Shown: positions 54,704 through 63,833 of the stretch, one piece after another
Layout: every line of letters begins with the position of its first letter
How positions within the stretch are numbered: the first letter of the stretch is position 1
Source of the DNA: Chryseobacterium gwangjuense
GTDB taxonomy: Bacteria; Bacteroidota; Bacteroidia; Flavobacteriales; Weeksellaceae
Reading direction: 5' to 3'
Assembly: GCF_021311115.1 (NCBI RefSeq)
Contig: NZ_JAJTNP010000008.1
Location: 95,773-159,772 of the forward strand
DNA: 64,000 bases
Position numbers and translations under genes: made by a program
The notes under the pieces: generated by a model
Database searches by the model: none
The model's input: the letters and a program-made list of their open reading frames with translations, nothing else
Told to the model about the DNA's origin: nothing

Positions 54704-55477
54704 ATGATTACAATTTCACAACTTCCGACACCATGGCAAATTCTGGTTGATCCCGCCTCTATCATTGTAATTTGCATTTTTTTTGTTTTGATGATTGCTG
54801 AAGAAATAATCCCGGGAAGAAAATTACCTCCCGTTAAATTCTGGAGGATAAAAGGTATTATCTCATTTATTATTTATTTTTTCCTGTCTTCTTATCTCCC
54901 ATTAATCTGGAATGACTATCTAGCCGAATACCGAATACTTGACTTGTCTTTTTTAGGAAATTATTGGGGTGGTTTCGTTGCTTTGTCATTGTATGAGCTT
55001 GGCGTGTATTTTTGGCATCGTTCTATGCATAAAAACCATCTGCTTTGGAGGGTATTTCACCAAATGCATCATAGTGCAGAACGGGTTGATACTTATGGAG
55101 CTTTCTTTTTCAGTCCGATGGATATGATTGGATTTACATTTTTAACAAGCCTTACCATGATCTGGGTTGCCGGTTTTACACCACAAGCGACAATTTATGC
55201 AATATATGGAGCTACATTTTTGGCTGTCTTTCAGCACGTAAATATTAAAACTCCACAATGGATAGGGTACTTTTTTCAACGGCCAGAATCCCATTCTTTG
55301 CATCATGCAAAAGGTGTTCATGCCTATAATTATTCAGATTTGCCGTTATTTGATATTATATTTGGAACATTTCGCAATCCAAAAGATTTTGCGGCAGAAA
55401 CAGGTTTTTACAACGGAGCATCTTCTAAAATTGGAAAAATGATTTTATTTAAAGATATTTACAATGAAAAATCTTAA
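54704..55477 (+). CDS. Sterol desaturase/fatty acid hydroxylase family membrane protein
   Basis: 257 aa integral membrane di-iron protein (PF04116 type). Four hydrophobic segments are visible. The histidine boxes are YFWHRSMHKNH, FHQMHHSAERVD and ESHSLHHAKGVHAYNY. Such enzymes hydroxylate or desaturate lipids with O2. The lipid here is unknown. The SDR gene follows after 47 nt with no promoter of its own seen, so a two-step lipid modification is possible. Confidence 0.88.
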   Translation: MITISQLPTPWQILVDPASIIVICIFFVLMIAEEIIPGRKLPPVKFWRIKGIISFIIYFFLSSYLPLIWNDYLAEYRILDLSFLGNYWGGFVALSLYELGVYFWHRSMHKNHLLWRVFHQMHHSAERVDTYGAFFFSPMDMIGFTFLTSLTMIWVAGFTPQATIYAIYGATFLAVFQHVNIKTPQWIGYFFQRPESHSLHHAKGVHAYNYSDLPLFDIIFGTFRNPKDFAAETGFYNGASSKIGKMILFKDIYNEKS

Positions 55478-55524
55478 TCAGAAAAACTCATAACTAAAAT
55501 TTCAAAAAAATACTTCACATACTA

Positions 55525-56319
55525 ATGTCAAAAACAATCATCATTACGGGAACTTCATCAGGAATTGGTTTCGTATTAGCAGAATATTTCGGAAAGAAAG
55601 GTCATAAAGTGTATGGTCTGAGCAGAAAACATACCGAAAGTCAATATTTCACCTCTATTCCGACTGATGTTACAGATAATAATGCGGTTCAGAATGCCAT
55701 CGCAGAAGTATTAAAAACAGAAACGAGAATTGATGTTCTGATTAATAATGCCGGAATGGGAATGGTAGGAGCTGTGGAAGATTCTTCAAAAGAAGATATT
55801 CTAAAATTGTTCAACCTGAATCTTGTCGGAGCCGTTCAGATGATGAGTGCGGTAATGCCTAAAATGCGTGAAAATAAATTCGGGCAAATCATTAATGTTT
55901 CCAGTATCGGAAGTGAAATGGGATTGCCTTTCCGCGGATTTTATTCTGCTTCAAAATCTGCTTTGGATAAGGTGACAGAAGCTATGAGATATGAAGTGTA
56001 TCCTTGGAATGTGAATGTCTGCTCACTTCATTTAGGTGATATTAAAACCAATATTGCAGAAAACCGTGTGCGAACAAAAGTTTCCGAGCCTTATAAAAAT
56101 GTATTTGATAAAGTATATGCTTTGATGAATTCTCATGTTGGCGACGGAACAGAACCTTTAGAGGTTGCAGAATATATTGAAGCTCTTCTGAATAAAAATA
56201 AATGGAAAGCTCATTATTATTTCGGGAAATTCGGTCAAAAAATCGGAGTTCCTTTAAAATGGATTCTTCCACAGGGAACTTATGAAAATTTAATGAAGAA
56301 ATATAATAAACTGGCTTAG
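55525..56319 (+). CDS. Short-chain dehydrogenase/reductase
   Basis: 264 aa classical SDR. TGTSSGIG (about 8-15) is the NAD(P)-binding loop, INNAGMGMVG follows, catalytic Ser is in INVSSIGS and the YxxxK motif is YSASKSALDK. The substrate cannot be told; the hydroxylase-like gene just upstream makes a lipid alcohol/ketone a reasonable guess. It lies in the cytoplasm. Confidence 0.9.
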   Translation: MSKTIIITGTSSGIGFVLAEYFGKKGHKVYGLSRKHTESQYFTSIPTDVTDNNAVQNAIAEVLKTETRIDVLINNAGMGMVGAVEDSSKEDILKLFNLNLVGAVQMMSAVMPKMRENKFGQIINVSSIGSEMGLPFRGFYSASKSALDKVTEAMRYEVYPWNVNVCSLHLGDIKTNIAENRVRTKVSEPYKNVFDKVYALMNSHVGDGTEPLEVAEYIEALLNKNKWKAHYYFGKFGQKIGVPLKWILPQGTYENLMKKYNKLA

Positions 56320-56349
56320 TTTCAGTTATTAAAACAAATTTTATTTACC

Positions 56350-56357
56350 TATTTTTG
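56350..56357 (+). promoter_or_regulatory. -7 promoter box of the Omp85-like gene
   Basis: TATTTTTG, a perfect TAnnTTTG match, 35 nt before the ATG at 56393. Confidence 0.6.
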
Positions 56358-56392
56358 AACCATTAAGATTTATTCACTGGACTTAAATTTTA

Positions 56393-58018
56393 ATGGTTTA
56401 CATAAATTTAGAATTGAAACTATTCCTAAAAATATTCTTTGTCTTTTTTTGCGTTTTTTCTCAAGCGCAAAAGAAACAGTATTGGCTTATCGATTCTGAA
56501 ACCAGTGCAAGAAAAAAAGTAAAAGACTCTGTTTCTGCTGTCAAATTTTTAGACTCTCTGTCTCAAAGCAATTATTTTCTGACTCAATTAAAAGAGGTAA
56601 AAGTAAAAGGAGACAGTACCGAAATCTTTTACGATAAAGGAAAAAACTTTAATGAGACTTATATTGATCTCTCCGATTCGTTGGTTACCAAATTAAAATC
56701 AAAAAAAGAGTTTTTCACGAAAAATCTGGATTCTACCAAGAAAAGCATCAACAAAGTATATATTGATGAAGGCTATTCTTTCAGCAGAATCAAAGCCAAA
56801 TATAAAGGACAGAAAAACGGCTACCCGATTGTCAATCTCGATATCAATAAAAATGATAAAAGGACAATTGACGGTTTTGTAATGAAAGGGTATGTAAAGG
56901 TTCCCAAGAGATTTATGAAAAATCTTGAAAAAGAATTTAAAGGCAAAACCTACGACGACAAGAATCTTTTGGCCATCAATAAAAACTTCCAAAGTCATCC
57001 GTTTCTCTCTCTGGAACGGCAGCCACAAACTCTTTTTACGAAAGACTCCACACAGATTTATCTTTTTCTGGAGAAGAAAAAAACGAACACTTTTGACGGG
57101 GTAATCGGTTTTGGAAATGATAAAACGGATAAGTTTACCTTAAACGGAACCTTGAATGTAAATTTTAAGAATATGTTTAATGGTTTTGAAACCATCAATT
57201 TATATTGGCAGAGAAACCCGGATAAAGGGCAGACTTTCGATCTGCAGACCGACATTCCTTATCTTTTTAAATCGAATGTAGGAATGAATATGAAGATCAA
57301 TATCTTCAGACAGGATTCCACTTACGCCAACGTAAAAATGCTTCCTGCTTTTTACTACCACATGAATAACAGAAATAAAATAGGACTTCGAGGTACTTTT
57401 GAAACTTCGAGCATTATTGATACTTTATATATTCAGGGGAAAGATTACAATAAACGAGGATTGGGTATTTGGTATGAAATGACAGAACCAACCGACATTG
57501 ATCTCTTTCTTTACAAAACAAGAATCAATGCGGGATACGACTTTTTAGCAACAACGTATACAAAAGATAATATTAAAGCCAACCAAAACCAATTCTATTT
57601 CTTTGGGGAACATAATTATCACATTAATGGAAATCATTTCCTCAATATAAAAGGAGAAGGAGCCATGATGGATTCTAAGGTAGAGTTTTCTGCCAACGAA
57701 TTGTACCGCTTCGGGGGTTGGAATTCTATGCGGGGATTCAATGAAAATTCCCTCGCCGCCGATTTTTATTACTACGGAAGTTTAGAATACCGGTACTTAA
57801 TTGGGAATCAAGCTTTTTTTGATGTCTTCGGACAGTACGGACAACTCAACAATAAATCTTTAAATGTGAAGCCCAAACTCTATAGTGTCGGGTTTGGTTT
57901 TAACTTCTTTATCCCGATCGGTCTCATGAGTTTTCAGCTTTCCAATGGTAACGAATTTGGAAATCCTTTTAAATTCAATGATATTAAAATCCACTGGGGA
58001 ATTCTGAGTAGATTTTAA
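56393..58018 (+). CDS. Omp85/BamA-like outer membrane protein
   Basis: 541 aa. Signal peptide (about 1-25, ending FSQAQ). The first ~210 aa resemble POTRA-like alpha/beta repeats (VYIDEGYSFSRIKAKY..., FMKNLEKEFKGKTYDDKNLLAINKNFQ). The rest is a beta-barrel with the Omp85-type landmark RFGGWNSMRGFNENSLAA, then YYYGSLEYRYLIGNQAFFDVFGQYG, and a last strand ending IHWGILSRF with the C-terminal aromatic of barrel proteins. It probably inserts or secretes proteins, or serves lipid transport, in the outer membrane. It is shorter than BamA, and its partners are unknown. Confidence 0.82.
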   Translation: MVYINLELKLFLKIFFVFFCVFSQAQKKQYWLIDSETSARKKVKDSVSAVKFLDSLSQSNYFLTQLKEVKVKGDSTEIFYDKGKNFNETYIDLSDSLVTKLKSKKEFFTKNLDSTKKSINKVYIDEGYSFSRIKAKYKGQKNGYPIVNLDINKNDKRTIDGFVMKGYVKVPKRFMKNLEKEFKGKTYDDKNLLAINKNFQSHPFLSLERQPQTLFTKDSTQIYLFLEKKKTNTFDGVIGFGNDKTDKFTLNGTLNVNFKNMFNGFETINLYWQRNPDKGQTFDLQTDIPYLFKSNVGMNMKINIFRQDSTYANVKMLPAFYYHMNNRNKIGLRGTFETSSIIDTLYIQGKDYNKRGLGIWYEMTEPTDIDLFLYKTRINAGYDFLATTYTKDNIKANQNQFYFFGEHNYHINGNHFLNIKGEGAMMDSKVEFSANELYRFGGWNSMRGFNENSLAADFYYYGSLEYRYLIGNQAFFDVFGQYGQLNNKSLNVKPKLYSVGFGFNFFIPIGLMSFQLSNGNEFGNPFKFNDIKIHWGILSRF

Positions 58019-58214
58019 AATATTTCGTTAATTGTAAAATTCAGTTTTGTTTTTATAGCAGATAATAATTTTATCCATAAATTTTAAAGAAAATTGCATA
58101 AGCTTTATTCATAGAAATTGCCCTAAACTCTTGCAAAATTTACATTAAAATAATATTTCACTCATGTTTTATTAAATTTTCTTATCTTCACTACACAAAA
58201 CAAACTAAAAAACA

Positions 58215-58802
58215 ATGAAACGATTAAACCTTCCAATATTGGCATTATCATTTGCTTTTGTTGCAATTTCTGCTAATATGAAAGCACAAGCAGACGATCT
58301 AGATGACACTCATCAAATCACAGTAAGTATTCCGGAAGTAGCCTTGGTTGATATTGAACCCAATGCAAGCAAGAACCTTACGATGGGCTTTACAGCACCT
58401 ACAGAAGCAGGTTTACCTATCGTTCCTGCCAGTACTAATAGCACGCTTTGGCTTAACTACTCTTCTATTAAATCTACTGCAGATGTTACTCGTACTATTG
58501 CTGTAAAATTAAACGCAGTAATTCCCGGAGTAGACATTAAAGTTACTGCTGCAGCTGCAACCGGAGCCGGAGGAGGAGCAGTAGGAACTCCAGCTGCTCA
58601 GTTAACATTAACTGGTACAAACCAAACAATAATTTCAGGAATCGGAAGTGCTTATACCGGTGACGGAGCAAGTAACGGCCACAATTTATCCTATGCTGTA
58701 GTTTACGGGACGGGTACAGGTGGTAGTGCTAATTATGGTGATTTAGCAGCAACAACACCAACACCTTCAGCAATTGTTACTTATACTATTTCTGACAATT
58801 AA
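58215..58802 (+). CDS. Small secreted beta-rich protein, candidate surface-fibre subunit (copy 1)
   Basis: 195 aa. Signal peptide (about 1-25, ending NMKAQ). The mature part shares with the 62449 gene VxLxDIEP, FTAPTEAG, NTxxWLNY, LNAVIPGVDIKV (LDTLIPGVNIMV there), a glycine-rich GAGGGAVGT loop, TIISGIGSAYTGDG and SNGHNLS. It ends in a strand IVTYTISDN. The composition (Thr, Ala, Gly, no Cys) and the final strand recall pilin-type Ig-fold subunits. It is followed by a hairpin and then by the chaperone-like and usher-like genes. A weak -7 element (TATCTTCA, 58183-58190) lies 24 nt upstream. Confidence 0.75.
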   Translation: MKRLNLPILALSFAFVAISANMKAQADDLDDTHQITVSIPEVALVDIEPNASKNLTMGFTAPTEAGLPIVPASTNSTLWLNYSSIKSTADVTRTIAVKLNAVIPGVDIKVTAAAATGAGGGAVGTPAAQLTLTGTNQTIISGIGSAYTGDGASNGHNLSYAVVYGTGTGGSANYGDLAATTPTPSAIVTYTISDN

Positions 58803-58829
58803 ATAGAAATACACTTGGATGATATAAAT

Positions 58830-58866
58830 AAGAAGAAATCTCTCCCCTAAATTTCTTCTTGTTTTT
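58830..58866 (+). terminator. Hairpin between the first subunit gene and the chaperone-like gene
   Basis: AAGAAGAAAT and ATTTCTTCTT (10 bp, exact) with an 11-nt loop, then GTTTTT. It may be a leaky terminator that lets less mRNA continue into the assembly genes. Confidence 0.7.
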
Positions 58867-58899
58867 CTATGTCTTTTTACTATTAAAAAAATATTCTTA

Positions 58900-59700
58900 A
58901 TGATAAAGCGTATTTTATTTCTTCTTGTCTTTACTTTACAGTTTGTACCATTACAAGCAAGCATAGTTGTGCTTAATGGTCTTACCCATATTTACAAAGT
59001 TGAAAACGGACAGATATACAAAGGGAAAGTGACTTTACAAAATACAGGAAATGCTCCTCAAAATGTAAAAATCTTCTTACAGGACTTCAGCTATCAGTCA
59101 GATGGGTCTATTTATTATACGGCTCCTCATACCAATGAAAAATCAAATACAGACTGGATAAAACTAAACACCAATTTAGTAAGCCTGAAAGCTAAAGAAA
59201 AAACAGATGTCTATTTTGAAATTGCCATGCCTGGTAAAATGACTCTATCGGGAAGTTATTGGAGCGTTATTATTGTAGAACCTGTAGACGATATAAAACC
59301 GAGCAATAATAGTCCGGGCGTTACTATTACTTCTGTTGTTCGATATGCGATTCAGGTCATTACCAATTACGATACTGAAAATGTAAAGCCTTCTCTCAAG
59401 TTTGAAAGTGTAAAAGTAGAGAAAGAAGGAAAGCAAAAGACTGTAAAAATAGGAATTGCAAACAACGGAAATGTATATTGTAAGCCTACAGCCAATATTG
59501 AAATATATAATCGTAAAACGGGAGATAAAGTAGGTACATTTTCCAGTATGCCTATGGGATTGCTTCCTAATACCTCAAAATCTTTCAATATAGATATCAG
59601 CAAAATTTTGCCTGATAAATACAATGCTGTAATCATTGCGACTGATGAAGACGAAAATGCCTTTGCTCTTAATGTGGAATTAGAAGTTAAAAATGATTAG
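58900..59700 (+). CDS. PapD-like periplasmic chaperone candidate
   Basis: 266 aa. Signal peptide (1-20, ending PLQAS). Two Ig-like domains: the first with IYKVENGQIYKGKVTLQNTG, DFSYQSDG, DWIKLN and VYFEIAMPGKMTLSGSYWSVIIVEP, the second with VKIGIANNGN and a final strand NVELEVKND. This order resembles pilus chaperones and DUF916-type proteins, where the first domain holds the subunit. The 3' end overlaps the usher-like gene by 8 nt. The role is inferred from fold and neighbours; no true PapD basic cleft residues could be verified by eye. Confidence 0.65.
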   Translation: MIKRILFLLVFTLQFVPLQASIVVLNGLTHIYKVENGQIYKGKVTLQNTGNAPQNVKIFLQDFSYQSDGSIYYTAPHTNEKSNTDWIKLNTNLVSLKAKEKTDVYFEIAMPGKMTLSGSYWSVIIVEPVDDIKPSNNSPGVTITSVVRYAIQVITNYDTENVKPSLKFESVKVEKEGKQKTVKIGIANNGNVYCKPTANIEIYNRKTGDKVGTFSSMPMGLLPNTSKSFNIDISKILPDKYNAVIIATDEDENAFALNVELEVKND

Positions 59701-62452
59701 GAAATGGATTATATATATCATCCTATTATTATTCCCAGTACTTATTTTTTCTCAAAACCAATCTCAGGAATTTGTTAATAAAAAAGATAGTTTGCTACCG
59801 GGAACATCTACTTCTGTTTCTTTTAAAATAGAAAATAAATCGCAGTACAATAAAACGTACATCCTTAATGTAGAAACTTCAGCCTCATTTATTACCCCTA
59901 TTTTAATAAAAGATGAGATTACCGTTTCCCCATTTGATACTAGAATTTATATTGTTCCTTTACGAATTGCTACAGAAGCTTCTGCAGGCAAATATGAGAT
60001 AGCATTACATATTTCGGAAAAAGGCAATGAAAAAGAGGTTACCGAGAAAACAGAAATTATTGTTTCTGAACATCGCAACCTTTCCATTACTTTATTAGAA
60101 TCACCTGAATATATAAAAGCAGGACAAGTTATTAAAGCTTCTTTTCTTTTAAAAAATAATGGAAATACAAAGGAACATCTGGTTATGGAAAGTGACAATG
60201 CACTGATAAGCCAGGTCAGCACATTAATTCTTCCATCCGGAGCTAATAGGGTCATTACAATTATCAAAAATACAGATCCGAACTTAGGAAAAAATGATTT
60301 CGTAAATTTAAATCTCACTGCCCGTTCTACCATTAATCCCGATCAGGCGGTTACTGCATATAGTAGTGTAAAAATTATTTCGATCAGACCTGTTGAAGAA
60401 GATATTTATTATCGTCTCCCGGTTTCAGCTTCACTTTCTTTTATAGGAGCCCGAAACAGGGGCAATTATCAGGATGGTTTTCAAGGAGAAATTTATGGTA
60501 AAGGGAGCCTGACCAATAAAAATACCAGTCAAATAGAGTTTCATGCGGTAACTAAAAATCCGATTGAGTTCAACGCTTTTACTCCATACGAAGAGTATTT
60601 TATCAATTATAAAGATGCCAATCTTTTTGTACATATTGGAGATAAGGCCTATTCAGCCTCTTATCTGACTGAATTTTCCCGATACGGGCGAGGTGCTGAG
60701 CTACGCTATGATCTTAAAAAGTTCAGTATCGGTGGATTCTACAATCACCCTAGATTTTTCCGGGATATTAAAGATGAATTCAATATTTACTCTAAAATTA
60801 AAATAAAAAAAGAATCTGAAATTACAGTAGGTTATCTTCATAAAATACCTCTTTCCGAGAAAAACAATTTTACGCCTGCCAATACACAGTTCAACTCTAA
60901 TACACATTTGCCTTATGTAACAGGTAAATTTCAGCTTCTTAAAAACCTTGATGCTTCAGGAGAAATCACCTACAGTAAAAATGATGAGAGGGAAGGAACA
61001 GCATATATGCTTCAAACCCATGCTAATTTTAATAAAATCAGCGGAAGTCTTATGTATTTAAAAGCCAGTCCGGAGTTCGCCGGTTATTTTTCCAATACCA
61101 GTACTTTTAACGGAAACATACAATATAAGCTTTTAAAAAAAGTCAACCTATTTGCTAATTTTATACAAGACGCTAAAAACTATCAAAGAGATACGTTATT
61201 ACTGGCTGCTCCATACAGACGTTTTTTCCAATACGGAGCTCAGTATAATTATATAAAAACAGGATCCGTTATGGTCTACGGTGGCTATCAAAAATATCAG
61301 GATCGTCTTATGCCAAGGCAATTCGATTATGATGAAAAATTTGTCAGACTAAGTTTGAATCAGAAAATAGGGATATTTACAATCAATCTGGAAGGGCAAT
61401 TGGGTAATACAAACAATTTTTTGACGGGATTTTCCGGAACTTCTTCCTTCTATACAGCCAATTTAGGGTTTGAAAAATTTAAGACCTCTTTTAATTTATA
61501 TGGAAGCTATGCGATTACTTCCAGATATCAGTTACAAAATCAAAAGCAGACTTATTTTGGAGCACGTGTTCTTAGCAGACTGTCAGACAAAACAAACTTC
61601 AGTATTTTTTATCAAAATAATTATATGCCTGAAGATTATTTTAAAGACAGGAATCTTTTCGAAGCCCTTTTCCATCATCAGCTTTTCCGAAATCATGAAA
61701 TAGATTTGTCCGGGCGCTATAACTTACAACGCGGAGACCTTTCTAATAAGGATTTCATATTTTCCTTACGTTATACTCTTCGGATGAATGCTCCTGTACA
61801 AAAAATTGCGGAATACACTACCTTATCCGGAAACATTAGTAATCTTGGAGTAAAAAAAGTAGACGGAATAAGATTAATTATGGGAAATCATATCACCATT
61901 ACGGATAAAGCAGGAAATTATATTTTTAAAAATGTTCCTCCCGGAGATTACTTCCTGGAAATAGATAAATCTACCACTCAACTGAATGATATTCCATATT
62001 CTAATTTCCCTGCAGCTTTGCATCTTATTCACGAAGAAAATATTTATAACTTCGGATTAACCGCTGCTGCTAATATCCAAGGAAGTATATTGCTGAACGA
62101 AAACGAGGAAAAGAATCAGTATGCCTTTGCTCAATACCAACTTAAAAAAGAAAGTAAAAAGAATAATAATGTTGTTGTAGAAGTTACGAATGGAGAACAG
62201 ACTTATCGTAAGATATGTATCATAGGAGAACCATTTGACTTCACCTATTTACGTCCCGGAAGCTGGACTCTGAAAATATATCGAAATGGATTGGATAAAC
62301 GGTATAAAATATCAACAGACAATCTTCAATTTGCTTTAAAACCTTCTGAAACTAAAAATGTAATCATTACTATTGTAAAACAACAAACAGAAATCAAATA
62401 TCAGCAGGAAGGTGTAAAAGTAGGATATAACGAAATTAAAAAACAAAAATGA
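59693..62452 (+). CDS. Large outer-membrane barrel protein, usher-like
   Basis: 919 aa. Signal peptide (about 1-20, ending LIFSQ). N-terminal part to about 230: two Ig/NEW3-like domains (LPGTSTSVSFKIENKSQYNKTYIL; AGQVIKASFLLKNNGNTKEHLVM). From about 235 to 700: many alternating amphipathic strands (FQGEIYGKGSLTNKNTSQIEFHA, LFVHIGDKAYSASYL, GAELRYDLKKFSIGGFY, TFNGNIQYKLLKKVNLFANFIQ), as in a large outer-membrane barrel. A carboxypeptidase-regulatory-like domain follows (NLGVKKVDGIRLIMGNH, TDKAGNYIFKNVPPGDYFLEI). The last ~110 aa form a final beta domain. Size and context resemble chaperone-usher ushers. It overlaps both neighbours (8 nt upstream, 4 nt downstream). Confidence 0.65.
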   Translation: MIRKWIIYIILLLFPVLIFSQNQSQEFVNKKDSLLPGTSTSVSFKIENKSQYNKTYILNVETSASFITPILIKDEITVSPFDTRIYIVPLRIATEASAGKYEIALHISEKGNEKEVTEKTEIIVSEHRNLSITLLESPEYIKAGQVIKASFLLKNNGNTKEHLVMESDNALISQVSTLILPSGANRVITIIKNTDPNLGKNDFVNLNLTARSTINPDQAVTAYSSVKIISIRPVEEDIYYRLPVSASLSFIGARNRGNYQDGFQGEIYGKGSLTNKNTSQIEFHAVTKNPIEFNAFTPYEEYFINYKDANLFVHIGDKAYSASYLTEFSRYGRGAELRYDLKKFSIGGFYNHPRFFRDIKDEFNIYSKIKIKKESEITVGYLHKIPLSEKNNFTPANTQFNSNTHLPYVTGKFQLLKNLDASGEITYSKNDEREGTAYMLQTHANFNKISGSLMYLKASPEFAGYFSNTSTFNGNIQYKLLKKVNLFANFIQDAKNYQRDTLLLAAPYRRFFQYGAQYNYIKTGSVMVYGGYQKYQDRLMPRQFDYDEKFVRLSLNQKIGIFTINLEGQLGNTNNFLTGFSGTSSFYTANLGFEKFKTSFNLYGSYAITSRYQLQNQKQTYFGARVLSRLSDKTNFSIFYQNNYMPEDYFKDRNLFEALFHHQLFRNHEIDLSGRYNLQRGDLSNKDFIFSLRYTLRMNAPVQKIAEYTTLSGNISNLGVKKVDGIRLIMGNHITITDKAGNYIFKNVPPGDYFLEIDKSTTQLNDIPYSNFPAALHLIHEENIYNFGLTAAANIQGSILLNENEEKNQYAFAQYQLKKESKKNNNVVVEVTNGEQTYRKICIIGEPFDFTYLRPGSWTLKIYRNGLDKRYKISTDNLQFALKPSETKNVIITIVKQQTEIKYQQEGVKVGYNEIKKQK

Positions 62453-62985
62453 GACTCCCTCACTACATATTGATCATCATTTGCTCTATGGCATCTAGTC
62501 ATCTATTGTCGCAGACTACAGGAAGTAAAAATGTCGCACTCACATTACCCCTTGTAACCTTAATGGATATAGAACCTGCAGGAAATATAAGTTTAAGCTT
62601 CACAGCTCCTACGGAAGCCGGGAGAACAATTATAAATCCCACTGCCAATACAACCAAATGGATCAATTATACGTCGGCTATTACATCCGGAGGTGCTTCT
62701 AGAAAGATTACAGCAAAGCTTGATACTCTAATTCCAGGGGTAAATATTATGGTACAGACTGGTGCAGCATCTGGAGCCGGTGGAGGAACATTAGGAACTT
62801 CTTCTGGACTAATTACATTATCCACAACTGCAACAACTATAATAAGTGGAATAGGAGGTGCCTTTACAGGAAATGGCACTAATAATGGGCATCAATTGAG
62901 TATTACAATATCCCCTAGTAATTATGCGAATCTAACAGCAAGTACAAATAATGTAATCGTAATCACCTATACAATTACAGAATAA
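62449..62985 (+). CDS. Small secreted beta-rich protein, candidate surface-fibre subunit (copy 2)
   Basis: 178 aa. Signal peptide (about 1-22, ending HLLSQ). Clear paralogue of the 58215 protein: LVTLMDIEPAG, LSFTAPTEAG, TTKWINYTSA, LIPGVNIMV, GAGGGTLGTSSG, TIISGIGGAFTGNG, NNGHQLSI and the end IVITYTITE. It begins inside the usher-like stop region (4-nt overlap), so it is translationally coupled. It could be a minor or tip subunit of the same structure, with the 58215 protein as the major one; that is inference. Confidence 0.72.
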   Translation: MRLPHYILIIICSMASSHLLSQTTGSKNVALTLPLVTLMDIEPAGNISLSFTAPTEAGRTIINPTANTTKWINYTSAITSGGASRKITAKLDTLIPGVNIMVQTGAASGAGGGTLGTSSGLITLSTTATTIISGIGGAFTGNGTNNGHQLSITISPSNYANLTASTNNVIVITYTITE

Positions 62986-62993
62986 TATTAAAA

Positions 62994-63527
62994 ATGAAAA
63001 TCAACACCTATCTTTTTTCTATAAAATCTATATTAACTGTTTTGCTTATAATTATAAACAGCTTAATTAAAGGGCAGACTGTAACAGTAAGTGGTACTGA
63101 TTGGAGTCCAACCATACCTACTATTACTGAAGCTGGGAGTAATTATGCTGGAAGTTACGAAAGTGCAAGCAGCCAAATTTTAATATCTATGACAATACCT
63201 GGATTATTATTAGTGGGAAGCTCTGCAAATATTTCCGTTAATTATGAAGCCAATCCTTTATGGAATAATAACTTAATTCTTGAAAGAAAAAGAACAGGAG
63301 CCGGCATTAATGGCTCAGTTTGTATATTATGCAGTGTTTCTGGAGGTGATACCAATTATCAAACAATTACGACTACTCCTCTGGTCTTTTTTACATTAAG
63401 TACAGGTGTTGGATTAGGTACAAATACTAGAAATAATATTCCGGTCCAAATAAGACTAAGTGGTGTTTCAGTGACTGTTCCTGTAGCCACTTACAATGCA
63501 AAACTAGTTTTTACAATTAGTAATTAA
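62994..63527 (+). CDS. Secreted beta-rich protein, candidate third subunit
   Basis: 177 aa. Signal peptide (about 1-27, ending LIKGQ). The mature part begins TVTVSGTDWSPTIPTITEAG and contains two close Cys residues (VCILCSVSGG), absent from the other two subunits. It ends in a strand ATYNAKLVFTISN. It lies 8 nt after the 62449 gene and is the last gene of the unit. The shared final strand and operon place suggest a distinct subunit or adhesin of the same structure. Confidence 0.65.
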   Translation: MKINTYLFSIKSILTVLLIIINSLIKGQTVTVSGTDWSPTIPTITEAGSNYAGSYESASSQILISMTIPGLLLVGSSANISVNYEANPLWNNNLILERKRTGAGINGSVCILCSVSGGDTNYQTITTTPLVFFTLSTGVGLGTNTRNNIPVQIRLSGVSVTVPVATYNAKLVFTISN

Positions 63528-63830
63528 CTTTTTTGTATTTAAAGGATATATAAATAAAGCAAGGAAACAAGGAACAATTTGTAATTACCTTCTTGATTAT
63601 TTATGCAACTAAGAAGTTTCCAAAATAAATACTTTTCTATATTAGTAGCTCTATCCCGCTTTCCCTACTCGCTTTTTTACGCCTAGCAATTTATAATCCT
63701 TCTTCTAGTAAAAAGAGCTCAAACATACCGTTCAATCGGGGCTAAAAACCATACTTAATTAATCTGCCATATTAGTCAAGAGAACTTTCCGTGGAGATTG
63801 GGTTACTTAGTTATTTTCATAACAATTTCC
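63528..63830. other. Intergenic region with a possible dispersed repeat
   Basis: No gene is seen. Within 63660-63760 there is CTATCCCGCTTTCCCTACTC, then an imperfect hairpin (GCTTTTTTAC...CTAG and CTAGTAAAAAGAGC), then CCGTTCAATCGGGGC. This has the look of a palindromic intergenic repeat, but copy number in the genome was not checked. Confidence 0.4.
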
Positions 63831-63833
63831 AGC

